NCBI RefSeq assembly: GCF_014647375.1
Contig: NZ_BMPB01000008.1
Span: 62,001 to 126,000 of the forward strand
Length of the DNA: 64,000 nucleotides
Direction: 5' to 3'
Source of the DNA: Parabacteroides faecis
GTDB taxonomy: Bacteria; Bacteroidota; Bacteroidia; Bacteroidales; Tannerellaceae
Shown: one piece after another, positions 33,973 through 43,531 of the stretch
Layout: every line of letters begins with the position of its first letter
How positions within the stretch are numbered: the stretch's first letter is position 1
Made by a program: the position numbers and the translations under genes
Notes under the pieces: generated by a model
What the model was told of the DNA's origin: nothing
Databases searched by the model: none
Seen by the model: the letters and a program-made list of their open reading frames with translations, nothing else

Positions 33973-36420
33973 ATGAAAAAACATTTACATCTACTCTTAT
34001 TAGCGTCAGGGCTTTTTCTTGTTCAGGGCGTGAGTGCACAAACAAATTCAGCAGACGATCCGCTGCCGGGTTATACGCAGGCGGAACGGTTTGCCGGTGA
34101 TAAATTGCCGACGATGTTGTTTTCTACTTCGGTAGATCCACATTGGTTTAAGGCGGGGAACTGTTTCTGGTATGAATACAAGACTGGAGACGGGAATGTC
34201 TGGTATGTGGTTAATCCTTCCGCCAAATCGAAACGTCCTTTATTCGATCAGGATAAGCTGGCAGCAGAACTTACGGAGATCGTAAAAGACCCGTTTATCG
34301 CTCAACAGTTACCTATCCGGAAATTGGAGGCAGGAGAGGATGGGCGTACTTTTACGTTCCAGGTAACCTCTTCACAGGATGCGAAGAAAGATAGTACGGA
34401 TAAAGATAACAAGACTAAGAAAGAGATATTCTATTTCTCTTATGATTATCCGACACGTAAACTGACACATCTGGCCGATAAAAAGAAAGATACGGAATAT
34501 CCCGACTGGGCTTCTATTTCGCCGGACGGTAAAACCGTTGTTTATGCAAAAGACCTGAATCTGTACCGTATGTCGCGTGAAGATTACGAGAAACTGAAAA
34601 AGGATGACAAAGACAGTACCGTTACGGAAATACAGCTGACAACCACCGGAGTAAAAGACTTTGGTTTCGGACAGCCTTACAGCATTTTAAATACGGATAC
34701 ATTATGTAACGGCAAAAGAAAAAATCCGGGTTACTTATTGTGGTCACCCGATTCACGTCACTTTGCCGTATCTATCTCAGATAGCCGCGAGGTGAAAGAC
34801 CTGTGGGTGATCAATGCCATGGCAACCCCGCGTCCGACATTGGAAACATACAAGTACCAGATGCCGGGTGAAAAAGAAGCGCCGATCAGCCATCTGTATC
34901 TGTTCGATATGACCAATAACTCTTATAAAGAGATCAACACCTGGGCATTCAAAGACCAGACCATCCGCATGGCTTACCAACCCCGCTTGCAGAAACAACG
35001 TGATATGAAGGAGCTGCCGAGTATTTGGTTGGGTGACAATAACCGTTTCTTCGTTACCCGTTCCAGCCGTGACCTGCACCGCATCGACATCTGTACGTAT
35101 ACCATCGGTGAAGATTCGATCCGCCCGATCATCGAAGAGCGTATGAATACCTATATCGAAGTCCGTCCGCTGGCATCCGTAAACAATGGCAAGGAACTGA
35201 TCCATTGGAGCGAACGCGACGGCTGGGCACATCTGTATCTCTACGATGATAAAGGCAACCTGAAAAACCGTATCACATCAGGCCCCTGGCATGTCGACCA
35301 GATCGTAAAAGTAGACGAAGCCAAGCGTGTCGTTTATTTCCTTGCCAATGGAAGGGAAAAGGACGAGAATCCCTATTATGAACATCTTTACCGAGCGAAC
35401 CTGGATGGAAGTGGCTTGCAGATGGTTTCAGTCGGTGATTATTTCCATGATGTCCGCATAGATGATAATGCACAATTCATTGTCCATAATTATTCCCGCA
35501 TCAATACGGTTCCTAAGACAGACCTGTTGGATAATACAGGCCGGAAGATTATGGACCTGGAAGAAAGCGATTTCTCACAACTGTTTGCTGCCGGTTACCA
35601 GTTCCCGGAACCGTTCAAGGTGAAAGCTGCCGACGGTGTGACAGACCTTTATGGTGTTATGTACAAACCGTTCAACTTCGACTCGACTAAAGTATATCCT
35701 GTTATCGATTACGTTTATCCCGGTCCTCAAGTGGAAGCAACCCGTTATCCGTTTACCCGTATGAGCGTTCGTACAGACCGTTTGGCTCAGGCAGGATTTA
35801 TTGTTGTTTCTGTCGGTAACCGTGGCGGTCATCCGAGTCGTTCGAAATGGTATCATAACTTCGGATACGGTAATCTGCGCGATTATGGACTGGCTGACCA
35901 GAAAGCGGCTATCATCCAGTTGGCTGATAAAAATAAGTTTATCGATATCCATCGTGTAGGTATCCACGGACATTCGGGTGGAGGATTTATGTCGACTGCA
36001 GCAATCCTGCAATATCCGGATTTCTTCAAGGTGGCAGTTTCCTGTGCCGGTAACCATGATAACAAGATCTATAACCGTTGGTGGAGTGAAACACATCATG
36101 GTGTGAAAGAAGTAGTATCGGAAAAAGGCGATACGACATTTACATACAATATCAAGAGTAATCAAGAACTGGCAAAACAGTTGAAAGGCCATTTACTGTT
36201 GGTTCACGGTGATATAGACAACAATGTCCATCCGGGTAATACGATGCGCGTTGTAGATGGTTTGATCCGTGCCAATAAGCGCTTCGACATGCTGCTTTTA
36301 CCACAGCAACGCCACGGTTTCGGTGATATGGACGAATACTTCTACTGGCGAATGGTCGATTACTTCTCTGAACATTTGTTAGGAAAATCGGATAAGTCGG
36401 TGGATATACCGAAACGATAA
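33973..36420 (+). CDS. S9 family dipeptidyl peptidase (DPP-IV-like)
   Basis: An exported 815-residue serine peptidase. A signal peptide (LHLLLLASGLFLVQGVSAQ) is followed by an N-terminal beta-propeller (about 40-560) and a C-terminal alpha/beta-hydrolase domain. The catalytic triad is Ser668 in GHSGGG, Asp749 in HGDIDNNVHP and His781 in QRHGFGD, matching DPP-IV order. DPP-IV-type enzymes cut dipeptides from N-termini, often after proline; the exact preference cannot be read. A TACATTTG -7 element lies at 33926-33933. The gene stands alone with its own terminator. Confidence 0.93.
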   Translation: MKKHLHLLLLASGLFLVQGVSAQTNSADDPLPGYTQAERFAGDKLPTMLFSTSVDPHWFKAGNCFWYEYKTGDGNVWYVVNPSAKSKRPLFDQDKLAAELTEIVKDPFIAQQLPIRKLEAGEDGRTFTFQVTSSQDAKKDSTDKDNKTKKEIFYFSYDYPTRKLTHLADKKKDTEYPDWASISPDGKTVVYAKDLNLYRMSREDYEKLKKDDKDSTVTEIQLTTTGVKDFGFGQPYSILNTDTLCNGKRKNPGYLLWSPDSRHFAVSISDSREVKDLWVINAMATPRPTLETYKYQMPGEKEAPISHLYLFDMTNNSYKEINTWAFKDQTIRMAYQPRLQKQRDMKELPSIWLGDNNRFFVTRSSRDLHRIDICTYTIGEDSIRPIIEERMNTYIEVRPLASVNNGKELIHWSERDGWAHLYLYDDKGNLKNRITSGPWHVDQIVKVDEAKRVVYFLANGREKDENPYYEHLYRANLDGSGLQMVSVGDYFHDVRIDDNAQFIVHNYSRINTVPKTDLLDNTGRKIMDLEESDFSQLFAAGYQFPEPFKVKAADGVTDLYGVMYKPFNFDSTKVYPVIDYVYPGPQVEATRYPFTRMSVRTDRLAQAGFIVVSVGNRGGHPSRSKWYHNFGYGNLRDYGLADQKAAIIQLADKNKFIDIHRVGIHGHSGGGFMSTAAILQYPDFFKVAVSCAGNHDNKIYNRWWSETHHGVKEVVSEKGDTTFTYNIKSNQELAKQLKGHLLLVHGDIDNNVHPGNTMRVVDGLIRANKRFDMLLLPQQRHGFGDMDEYFYWRMVDYFSEHLLGKSDKSVDIPKR

Positions 36421-36462
36421 GTTTTTCAGAAACGTTCGAAAGATCTTTTGACGGTAAGACTA

Positions 36463-36500
36463 AAGAGGCTTCTGCATTTGAATGCGGAAGCCTCTTCTTA
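36463..36500 (+). terminator. Terminator after the S9 peptidase gene
   Basis: Arms AAGAGGCTTCTGCATT and AATGCGGAAGCCTCTT are complementary with one wobble pair, only two bases between them. The gap continues to 36741 with AT-rich sequence and no feature I can name. Confidence 0.85.
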
Positions 36501-36741
36501 CATAAATAGACATTGTTATTTGATTTCTTCGCAGATAAAATAACAAATGAGTTAAGGACTATTGGTGAAAAAATCAAATCTAAGTCAATTTTTGAGCGTA
36601 CTTGAGCGAAAAATAAATTTTCGGATCTATTCGTTTTCAAATATAATGATTATTTGAAATGATAGCTCCAGGACAATAAAAATGGAACATAGATAAAAAA
36701 GAATAGTCCAAAAAAAGATGATAAAAGAGAAAAACGATCTC

Positions 36742-36792
36742 TTTTAGTTTATTAACTAATGAATTTAGTTTTAAAACTAAAACTTTTAGTTT
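36742..36792 (+). promoter_or_regulatory. Putative BlaI-type operator array (TTTAGTTT)
   Basis: A perfect 18-bp palindrome TTTAGTTTTAAAACTAAA lies at 36764-36781, and further TTTAGTTT half-sites lie at 36743-36750 and 36785-36792. They directly precede the BlaI-family gene, as expected for autoregulation by a winged-helix dimer. Confidence 0.6.
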
Positions 36793-36806
36793 CTTTGTCC
36801 TAAACA

Positions 36807-37181
36807 ATGGGAATTATGAAGCGATTGACTGCAAAAGAAGAAGAGATCATGGGCTATTTTTGGGAGAAAGGCCCTTTGTTCGTGAAGCAACTGCTAGAAT
36901 ATTATGAGGAACCTAAGCCTCATTTCAATACCTTGTCGACTATTGTCCGGGGATTGGAGGAGAAAGGGTTTCTTTCACATAATACATTCGGTAACACTTA
37001 TCAGTATTATAGTGCAGTCAGCGAGGCAGAGTACAGTAAAGGCACATTGAAAAATGTCATTGCCAAATATTTCAATAACTCTTATCTGGGAGTTGTTTCT
37101 TCGCTGATAAAGGAGGAGGATATTTCCGTGGATGAACTCCGGCAATTGCTGAACGAAGTGGAACAAGCAAATAAGGATTAA
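36807..37181 (+). CDS. BlaI/MecI/CopY family repressor
   Basis: A 124-residue winged-helix protein. The N-terminal half has KRLTAKEEEIMGYFWEKGPL and the recognition-helix region HFNTLSTIVRGLEEKGFL, and the C-terminal half is a helical dimer domain (DISVDELRQLLNEVEQANKD). Start is ATG 36807 (MGIMKRLT) or 36816. It is followed after 4 bases by an M56 metallopeptidase gene, the usual BlaI-BlaR1 pairing in which the sensor protease inactivates the repressor. No beta-lactamase gene lies nearby, so the pair probably controls itself and the downstream lipoprotein gene. Confidence 0.92.
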   Translation: MGIMKRLTAKEEEIMGYFWEKGPLFVKQLLEYYEEPKPHFNTLSTIVRGLEEKGFLSHNTFGNTYQYYSAVSEAEYSKGTLKNVIAKYFNNSYLGVVSSLIKEEDISVDELRQLLNEVEQANKD

Positions 37182-37185
37182 TATT

Positions 37186-38829
37186 ATGGGAGATTTCTTT
37201 GTTTATATCCTTAAATCGTCTGTATGTCTGGCAGTATTTTACCTGTTTTACAGATTGTTGTTAAGCCGTGAAACATTTCATCGTTTTAACCGGATCGCAT
37301 TGTTGAGTGTCGTTATTCTCTCCGTAGCCATTCCTTTTATCCGTATAATGACGGATGAGCCTGTTGCCATACAACGCCCGTTACAAAACTTGGAGTACCT
37401 TTTACAAATGGCGCAGATGCAGACGGAGACAGAAGTGCAGACACCTCAGTCTTTCTGGCTTCCGTTCTTGTTTGTCGTTTATCTGGCCGGCTGTATTTTC
37501 TTTTTTCTTCGTTTCCTTTATTCTACATTCCGTATATGGCGGATGGTCGGGAAAGGAGAGAAGCAGGTTCTTTCCAAAGGATGCAAACTGGTAGTTACGA
37601 ACGACCCGATCTGTCCATTCAGTTGGATGGGATACATTGTCATTTCCCGGAAAGATATGGAAGAAAGCGGCGAAGAGATATTGACACACGAACTGGCTCA
37701 TATAAGTGCTCATCATTCTTTGGATATGTTGATTTGTAGTTTTTGTGTGATACTTCAATGGTTCAATCCTGCCGTCTGGCTACTGAAACAGGAGTTACAG
37801 AATATTCATGAATACGAAGCCGATGAGAGTGTGATCAATCATGGCATCGACGCGAAACATTATCAATTATTATTAATAAAAAAAGCTGTTGGTTCACAGC
37901 GCTTCACTTCTATGGCCAACAGCTTTAATCACAGTAAACTAAAAAAACGAATTACTATGATGTTAAAACGAAAATCAAACCCCTGGGCGCGGTTGAAGTA
38001 TCTGTATGTACTTCCGCTGACTGCTGTAGCAGTAGTCGCTTTTGCCCGTCCTGAAATCTCTCGCGAACTGGAGAAAATTTCAAGTGCCAAAATTAGCGAA
38101 ATTGTTTCGGTTAAGGAAGTTATTGAGCCTAAAAAAGCTGAACCTATAGCCGAGGCTATACCGGCTCCTGTGGACAAACCGATTGTTCCTGTTCCGCAGA
38201 AAACGAAAACCATAAAGACTGAAACGGTTCCGGAGGAGAAAAAAGAGAATGTGAATCCTTTGGAAACCATGCAAAAGCAACTGGATGATTTTGGAAAAGG
38301 ATCTGAAGAGCGCATGAGAAAGATCAAGAAGAAAGTAGAATGGTCCCGAAATCTGATCCTGATCGACAATGAAGTGGCAACCTATGACCAGTTGGATGCA
38401 ATATCTCCGGAAAATATCCATAGCTTCTCGATGTTTCCCAAAGAAAAGTCTGAAGAACTGTTAGCCAAATATAATGCGACGGATAAACTTGGCGTTATTT
38501 CTCTTATAACTAAAAAGGGAGTTGATTCCGGAAAAGTAAAAGCGGATGAAATAAAAGTTGTCGGGTACGGTCCGATAGAAGATCATTTGCCAGGCGAGGT
38601 GAAACTCCGTATTAGAAATGAAAAAAACGGCGTGGAAAAACCTCTTATATTTATCGATGGGGTAGAACAGATAAGAGAAGGTGCATTGGAAAAGATAAAT
38701 CCTAACACGATTGAATCGATCTCTGTACTGAAAGACGAATCAGCCAAAAGTCTATATGGAGAAAAGGGCAAGGATGGAGTGATTTTGATCACAACAAAAA
38801 ATGCGTCAGCAAAAAAAGCAGTAAAATGA
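37186..38829 (+). CDS. M56 family (BlaR1-like) metallopeptidase with plug-like C-terminal repeats
   Basis: A 547-residue membrane protein. Transmembrane helices lie near 7-20, 35-50, 95-112 and about 265-282. The zinc-peptidase motif HELAH has His168, Glu169 and His172; the third ligand may be in the EYEADE segment. The extracytoplasmic tail starts near 300 with a Pro/Glu/Lys-rich stretch and then has two repeats that resemble the plug domain of TonB-dependent receptors: NLILIDNEVATYDQLDAISP and LIFIDGVEQIREGALEKINP, the second ending LYGEKGKDGVILITTK. The tail replaces the penicillin-sensor domain of BlaR1, so the signal is unlikely to be a beta-lactam. The stop overlaps the next start. Confidence 0.88.
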   Translation: MGDFFVYILKSSVCLAVFYLFYRLLLSRETFHRFNRIALLSVVILSVAIPFIRIMTDEPVAIQRPLQNLEYLLQMAQMQTETEVQTPQSFWLPFLFVVYLAGCIFFFLRFLYSTFRIWRMVGKGEKQVLSKGCKLVVTNDPICPFSWMGYIVISRKDMEESGEEILTHELAHISAHHSLDMLICSFCVILQWFNPAVWLLKQELQNIHEYEADESVINHGIDAKHYQLLLIKKAVGSQRFTSMANSFNHSKLKKRITMMLKRKSNPWARLKYLYVLPLTAVAVVAFARPEISRELEKISSAKISEIVSVKEVIEPKKAEPIAEAIPAPVDKPIVPVPQKTKTIKTETVPEEKKENVNPLETMQKQLDDFGKGSEERMRKIKKKVEWSRNLILIDNEVATYDQLDAISPENIHSFSMFPKEKSEELLAKYNATDKLGVISLITKKGVDSGKVKADEIKVVGYGPIEDHLPGEVKLRIRNEKNGVEKPLIFIDGVEQIREGALEKINPNTIESISVLKDESAKSLYGEKGKDGVILITTKNASAKKAVK

Positions 38830-40088
38830 AGAAGACTTATTTGTGTCAATTAACCGTTGCCTCCTGTCTTTTTCTTGCTGCATGCAATGGAGATAAAACT
38901 GCAGACGGTAAACTATCCGTAATCCCGTTGGGAACAGCCATTGAAAAACCGGTAGAGCTGAAGGCATCCGATTATTTCAAACAGGTTCGTTATGTTCCGC
39001 TGGAAACGACCGACAGCAGCCTGATAGGGAAAGGCCCCTATGTACAGATTATCAAAGACAGGATATTGGTTTCTACTAACCAGAGTCAATGCCTGATGTT
39101 TGATAAGGGAACTGGAAAATTCATCAAACAGGTTGGGCATATCGGGAATGATCCGGAAGGGTATAATAGTGTTTTCTGTTGGGGTGATAACGAAACAGGA
39201 ATGATTTATTTCAACGGATGGAATAAAGATTTGGTTTGTTATGACCAGGACGGTGTATTCCAGAGAAAGATTAAGATTCCATTTGAGACGATGGGAGCTT
39301 CATCGACCTCTTTTGGCTATCAGAATGATGGAACATTTGTTTTGTATAAATCGGGTATTTTGGGTGATGGGAAAAACAACCTTCTTTTCTTTAAGGATAA
39401 TATGCCGGTAGATTCATGTTCTACAATGGCTACTGACGAACAGCCGTTCGATCCTTCCAATATAGGGTCGATAGCAATTTTTAAAAGCGAGACAGGTATC
39501 GAACTTTTTGGTCCGACGGCCTATGAAGGGACGATTGTTATTGATTATAAAGAGCCGGAAACCGGTTGTATTATTCTTAATGCTAATACTCGTTTGTGGC
39601 GTCAGGACAAGGAACTGTATTTTAAGGAGGCGTACAATGATACAATCTATCAGATAAAAGACAGGACTTTAATGCCGTCAGGCGTACTTGATTTGGGGAA
39701 ATATCACTGGTCTTTTTCCGAGCGCTTTATGAAGAATAAAGACAATGCAGCTCTGATTACGCAGATACTTGATAGTGAAGACCGGATGATTGTCCGCTTT
39801 ATCAGGGAGTTATTTCATAAACCGACGTTGTATAATGCTGTGATTACAAAATCGACAGGCGATGTTAAAGTCGGTTTGTATGCGGATGGTATGAAAGATG
39901 ATTTAACGAATTATTTGCCTTTACAGCCTATGTCGGTGTCCCAGGCAGGGGAATATGTCGGTTTACTCTCCGCTGCAGATGCTGCTGAATGGTTTGAGGA
40001 TAACGAAAATAAAGAGATTCCGCAACAGGTAAAAGAACTGAAGCGGATAGGCGAAGAAGATAATCCGGTAGTTGTAATAATGAAATAA
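38826..40088 (+). CDS. Lipoprotein with 6-bladed beta-propeller
   Basis: A 420-residue lipoprotein. The signal peptide ends in a lipobox (LFLAAC, Cys20). The mature part shows the propeller-type repeats of the Bacteroidetes 6-bladed beta-propeller family (YFKQVRYVPLETTDSSLIGK, FIKQVGHIGNDPEGYNSVF). No enzyme activity is known. The ATG overlaps the M56 stop by four bases, so it is the third gene of the BlaI operon and a likely target or partner of the sensor. A terminator follows at once. Confidence 0.85.
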   Translation: MKKTYLCQLTVASCLFLAACNGDKTADGKLSVIPLGTAIEKPVELKASDYFKQVRYVPLETTDSSLIGKGPYVQIIKDRILVSTNQSQCLMFDKGTGKFIKQVGHIGNDPEGYNSVFCWGDNETGMIYFNGWNKDLVCYDQDGVFQRKIKIPFETMGASSTSFGYQNDGTFVLYKSGILGDGKNNLLFFKDNMPVDSCSTMATDEQPFDPSNIGSIAIFKSETGIELFGPTAYEGTIVIDYKEPETGCIILNANTRLWRQDKELYFKEAYNDTIYQIKDRTLMPSGVLDLGKYHWSFSERFMKNKDNAALITQILDSEDRMIVRFIRELFHKPTLYNAVITKSTGDVKVGLYADGMKDDLTNYLPLQPMSVSQAGEYVGLLSAADAAEWFEDNENKEIPQQVKELKRIGEEDNPVVVIMK

Positions 40089-40090
40089 AG

Positions 40091-40127
40091 AAAAGAGCCG
40101 TAAAGAACACTTTTACGGCTCTTTTTT
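40091..40127 (+). terminator. Terminator of the BlaI-M56-lipoprotein operon
   Basis: AAAAGAGCCGTAAA and TTTACGGCTCTTTT are exact reverse complements, followed by T. Confidence 0.9.
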
Positions 40128-40235
40128 ATTGATCGGAACAATCTGAGCTTGTAATAAAGTCAGCCTTATAAATACAGACTATCGTCTGATAAATAAAACC
40201 TATCGGCATTGTGAACATATATTAATAAATATATC

Positions 40236-40243
40236 TACTTTTG
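40236..40243 (+). promoter_or_regulatory. -7 element for the peroxidase gene
   Basis: TACTTTTG matches TAnnTTTG and lies 31 bases before the start codon; a TTG 24 bases upstream is a weak -33. Confidence 0.45.
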
Positions 40244-40273
40244 CACTAAACAAATCTTAAACAACCAATAATT

Positions 40274-41647
40274 ATGCGCAACACTAGTTTTAGTAAAATG
40301 GCAGTACTTCCTGTCGGACTACTTACATTAGCTTTAACGATGCCTTCCTGTTCATCCAACGAGTATAAGAAGCTTGAAGGCGATAAAGCAAAGCAGGTAG
40401 CCTCTATCATCCGCAATAACGGATGTATGGAATGTCATTCAGCCACCGCAAATGTTCCTTTTTACGGCAAACTTCCGATTATTGGCCCGGTTGTACAGGC
40501 TGATATGAAAGAAGGTACACATTATCTGGATCTTACAGCTATGCTGACCGCTCTTGACAACGGAAAGCCTGTTTCTGAAGTGGATTTGGCAAAAGTAGAA
40601 AACACTGCTCTCAGCGGTTCGATGCCTCCTGCCAAATATTACACCATGCATTGGGGTACCAGTCTGAATGACGACGAAAAGAAAGTAATTATCTCATGGG
40701 CAAAAGAGGCCCGCAAGAATAATTATGTATCGCCTACAGTTGCAGAAGAGTTTGCCAATGAACCGGTTCAGCCGTTAGTGGCCTTTATTCCTACCGATTC
40801 AGCAAAGGTTGCCTTAGGATTTGATTTATATCACGATACCCGCTTGTCAGGAGATAATACGATCTCGTGTGCAACCTGTCACGGCCTGAATACTGCCGGT
40901 GTAGACCGCAAGCAATATTCTGAAGGTATCCACGGACAATTCGGTGGTGTAAATGCTCCGACTGTCTATAATGCTGCACTTAACTTCGTTCAATTCTGGG
41001 ACGGACGTGCTGCCGACCTGAAAGAACAGGCTGCCGGTCCTCCATTGAATCCAGTTGAAATGGGAAGTGCATCTTTCGATGAGATCTGTGCAAAACTGGC
41101 AGAAGATAAGGAACTGAGTAAACGTTTTCTGGAAGTATTTCCCGAAGGTTTTACTGAATCGACTGTAACGGAAGCTATCGCTGAATTTGAAAAAACGTTG
41201 CTTACTCCTAGCCGTTTCGATAAATATCTGAGTGGAGATAAGAATGCGCTTACAGCAGAAGAACTGGAAGGTTACCAGTTGTTTAAAGACAATAAATGCG
41301 CAACATGCCATGTCGGTATGAATCTCGGCGGACAGTCATACGAATATATGGGTATCAAAGAGAACTATTTTGATTATCGCGGTACAGGTCTGACAGATGG
41401 CGATAACGGACGCTGGGCTGTTACCAAAAATGAATCCGACCGCCATAAGTTCAAAACACCAACTTTGCGTAATGTAATGCTTACGACACCTTATATGCAT
41501 GACGGTTCGATCCAAACGATCGAAGATGCCATCCAGGTAATGCATGAATTCCAGATCGGTAGACATATTTCAGATGCGGAAACAGCAAAGATCGTAGCCT
41601 TCCTGAATACATTGACCGGCGAATATAACGGAAAGCTCCTTCAATAA
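40274..41647 (+). CDS. Tri-heme cytochrome-c peroxidase
   Basis: A 457-residue exported enzyme that reduces hydrogen peroxide with electrons from the periplasm. An N-terminal heme-binding domain with C51-M-E-C54-H55 precedes the bacterial cytochrome-c-peroxidase domain with C199-A-T-C202-H203 and C342-A-T-C345-H346. The first heme is an extra relative to the two-heme classical enzyme. The signal region (MAVLPVGLLTLALTMPSCSS) contains a possible lipobox Cys27, so it may be anchored. CCP signatures such as FNGGVNAPTVYNAALNF-like (QFGGVNAPTVYNAALNF) and TPTLRNVMLTTPYMHDGS are present. Suits a defence against oxidants during host inflammation. Confidence 0.92.
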   Translation: MRNTSFSKMAVLPVGLLTLALTMPSCSSNEYKKLEGDKAKQVASIIRNNGCMECHSATANVPFYGKLPIIGPVVQADMKEGTHYLDLTAMLTALDNGKPVSEVDLAKVENTALSGSMPPAKYYTMHWGTSLNDDEKKVIISWAKEARKNNYVSPTVAEEFANEPVQPLVAFIPTDSAKVALGFDLYHDTRLSGDNTISCATCHGLNTAGVDRKQYSEGIHGQFGGVNAPTVYNAALNFVQFWDGRAADLKEQAAGPPLNPVEMGSASFDEICAKLAEDKELSKRFLEVFPEGFTESTVTEAIAEFEKTLLTPSRFDKYLSGDKNALTAEELEGYQLFKDNKCATCHVGMNLGGQSYEYMGIKENYFDYRGTGLTDGDNGRWAVTKNESDRHKFKTPTLRNVMLTTPYMHDGSIQTIEDAIQVMHEFQIGRHISDAETAKIVAFLNTLTGEYNGKLLQ

Positions 41648-41673
41648 ATACAAATTAGTTATTATATTTGCAC

Positions 41674-42138
41674 ATGCCCTTCCGCTTGTCACATATAATA
41701 CTCCTGTTTATCGCTTTACAAAGCGCAGGGGGTGTTGTGTGGGGACAAGAGGAGGGGCTTGCTTCTTATTATCACGAACGTTTTCATGGACGGAAATCTT
41801 CCAGCGGCCGCATCCATGATAAAGACGAACTGGTTGCGGCTCACCGTACTTATCCTTTCGGGACATATCTGCGGGTAACCAATCTGGAAAATATGAAGAC
41901 TGTGATTGTTTGTGTCACTGACCGGGGTCCGCATCGCAGAAAAAGAATTATAGATGTCTCATCCTCCGCAGCCGAAATATTAGGATTCAAGCGAAAAGGC
42001 ATAACCCGTGTACGTATCGAAGAGGTACCGGGCCCGATCGATCAACGCTGGCTCGAACTCATTTATCCCCAACAACCTCCCAAACTGCAGACCGATCAGC
42101 TGCCGATGCAGCTTTACCGTATGAAAATAAACCCCTGA
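41674..42138 (+). CDS. RlpA-family septal ring protein
   Basis: A 154-residue exported protein. ATG 41674 starts a signal peptide (MPFRLSHIILLFIALQSAGG). The mature part is a double-psi beta-barrel: GLASYYHERFHGRKSSSGRI, AAHRTYPFGTYLRVTNLEN, and CVTDRGPHRRKRIIDVSSS, the last containing the conserved Asp of the RlpA family. In some bacteria RlpA is a lytic transglycosylase that cuts glycan strands without stem peptides. No SPOR domain is present, so division-site targeting through naked glycan binding is not expected. It is 26 bases after the peroxidase gene. Confidence 0.9.
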   Translation: MPFRLSHIILLFIALQSAGGVVWGQEEGLASYYHERFHGRKSSSGRIHDKDELVAAHRTYPFGTYLRVTNLENMKTVIVCVTDRGPHRRKRIIDVSSSAAEILGFKRKGITRVRIEEVPGPIDQRWLELIYPQQPPKLQTDQLPMQLYRMKINP

Positions 42139-42241
42139 AAACCTTCTAATTAATTTCTAATTTCAGTTAAGAGTATTCTAATCGTTTTGATTGAGTCTGA
42201 AATATGTCAGTCTTATACCTTTGCTTCCAAAAACAAAGGAA

Positions 42242-43510
42242 ATGGGCAAACGATTCATTTTATTATTATTAATCTTACACGTATTCAATCTAAAAACGTC
42301 GGCAGAAGTTCAACAAAAACCGCTGACGTTACAAGAAGCCGGTCGGCAGTTTTTTGTCAACAACCTGGAACTTATAGCCGAACGTTATAATATAGAGATG
42401 GCCGAAGCCGAAGTTATCCAGGCTAAATTGTTTGAGAACCCGGTCATTTCTCTTGAACAAAACGTCTACAACCGGCTGAACGGGAAATATTTCGATATGG
42501 GTAAAGAAGGGGAAGCTGTTGTCGAAATAGAGCAGTTGATCTATATTGCCGGACAGCGTAACAAACGGGTCCGGGTAGAAAAACTCAATAAAGAAATGGC
42601 GGTCCACCAGTTTGAAGAGGTACTCCGCACATTGAAAAGCGAACTGAACAGTAAATTCATCGAACTTTATTATACAGAAAAGTCTCTGTCGATTTATGAC
42701 AAGGAGATAGAATATCTGCAACAACTCCTGGAGGTAATGAAGGAGCAGAACGATAAAGGCAACATCTCTTTGTTGGAAAAGTCGAGAATACAAGCACTTC
42801 TGTTATCTCTCCAACAGGAAAGGAACGAGACTTCCAACCAGCTTATTTCCCTGCAAGGCGATATGAAATTATTATTGGGTTTGAATGCATCCGAGACGTT
42901 TGAACCCGTTTTCGATGAATCTGTCCTGAAACAGATCGATATAACTTCCATCCCTTTTATCGAACTGAATAACCGTCTTGCCGAACGTCCGGATCTGAAG
43001 ATGGCACGAACCAATATACAGGCTTCACGTGCAAATGTAAGCCTGCAAAAGTCGTTAGCCTTTCCGGAGGTCAGCCTGAAAGGTTCTTACGACCGTGCCG
43101 GAAACTTCTGCGATAACTATTTTGCTATTGGTTTAAGCATCTCGATCCCGGTCTTCAACCGCAATCAGGGAAATATCAAATCTGCCCGTCTCTCCGTCCT
43201 GCAAAATACAAGCCGGGAAGAATTGGCTCGCAAACAGGCGGAGAAAGAGCTTTTCACCAGTTATGCCCGGCTGGAAAAAGCGGTTAAACTATACAACTCT
43301 TCAAACTATGAGTTGGAACGTGATTTTGAAACCATTATCGACGGGGTAAACACGAATTTCAGGAAACGTAATATCAGTTTGCTGGAATTTATTGATTACT
43401 ACCAGGCTTATAAAGAAACCTGCCTGCAACTTTATCAAACACAGAAAGATGTCTTCCTGGCTATGGAGGAGATCAACACGGTGACAGGTAGTGATGTTTT
43501 CAGCTATTAA
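42242..43510 (+). CDS. TolC-family outer-membrane efflux channel
   Basis: A 422-residue protein of the outer-membrane factor family. The start at ATG 42242 (MGKRFILLLLILHVFNLKTS) begins a signal peptide; the upstream open frame from 42191 has no signal. Two long helical hairpins and a repeat architecture (LTLQEAGRQFFVNNLEL, ALLLSLQQERNETSNQLIS) are typical. It heads the efflux operon: adaptor and pump genes follow at 21 and 6 bases. A TACCTTTG -7 element at 42216-42223 lies 19 bases before the start codon, so the leader would be short. Confidence 0.92.
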   Translation: MGKRFILLLLILHVFNLKTSAEVQQKPLTLQEAGRQFFVNNLELIAERYNIEMAEAEVIQAKLFENPVISLEQNVYNRLNGKYFDMGKEGEAVVEIEQLIYIAGQRNKRVRVEKLNKEMAVHQFEEVLRTLKSELNSKFIELYYTEKSLSIYDKEIEYLQQLLEVMKEQNDKGNISLLEKSRIQALLLSLQQERNETSNQLISLQGDMKLLLGLNASETFEPVFDESVLKQIDITSIPFIELNNRLAERPDLKMARTNIQASRANVSLQKSLAFPEVSLKGSYDRAGNFCDNYFAIGLSISIPVFNRNQGNIKSARLSVLQNTSREELARKQAEKELFTSYARLEKAVKLYNSSNYELERDFETIIDGVNTNFRKRNISLLEFIDYYQAYKETCLQLYQTQKDVFLAMEEINTVTGSDVFSY

Positions 43511-43531
43511 CGAATAACAGCGAATAAGAAA

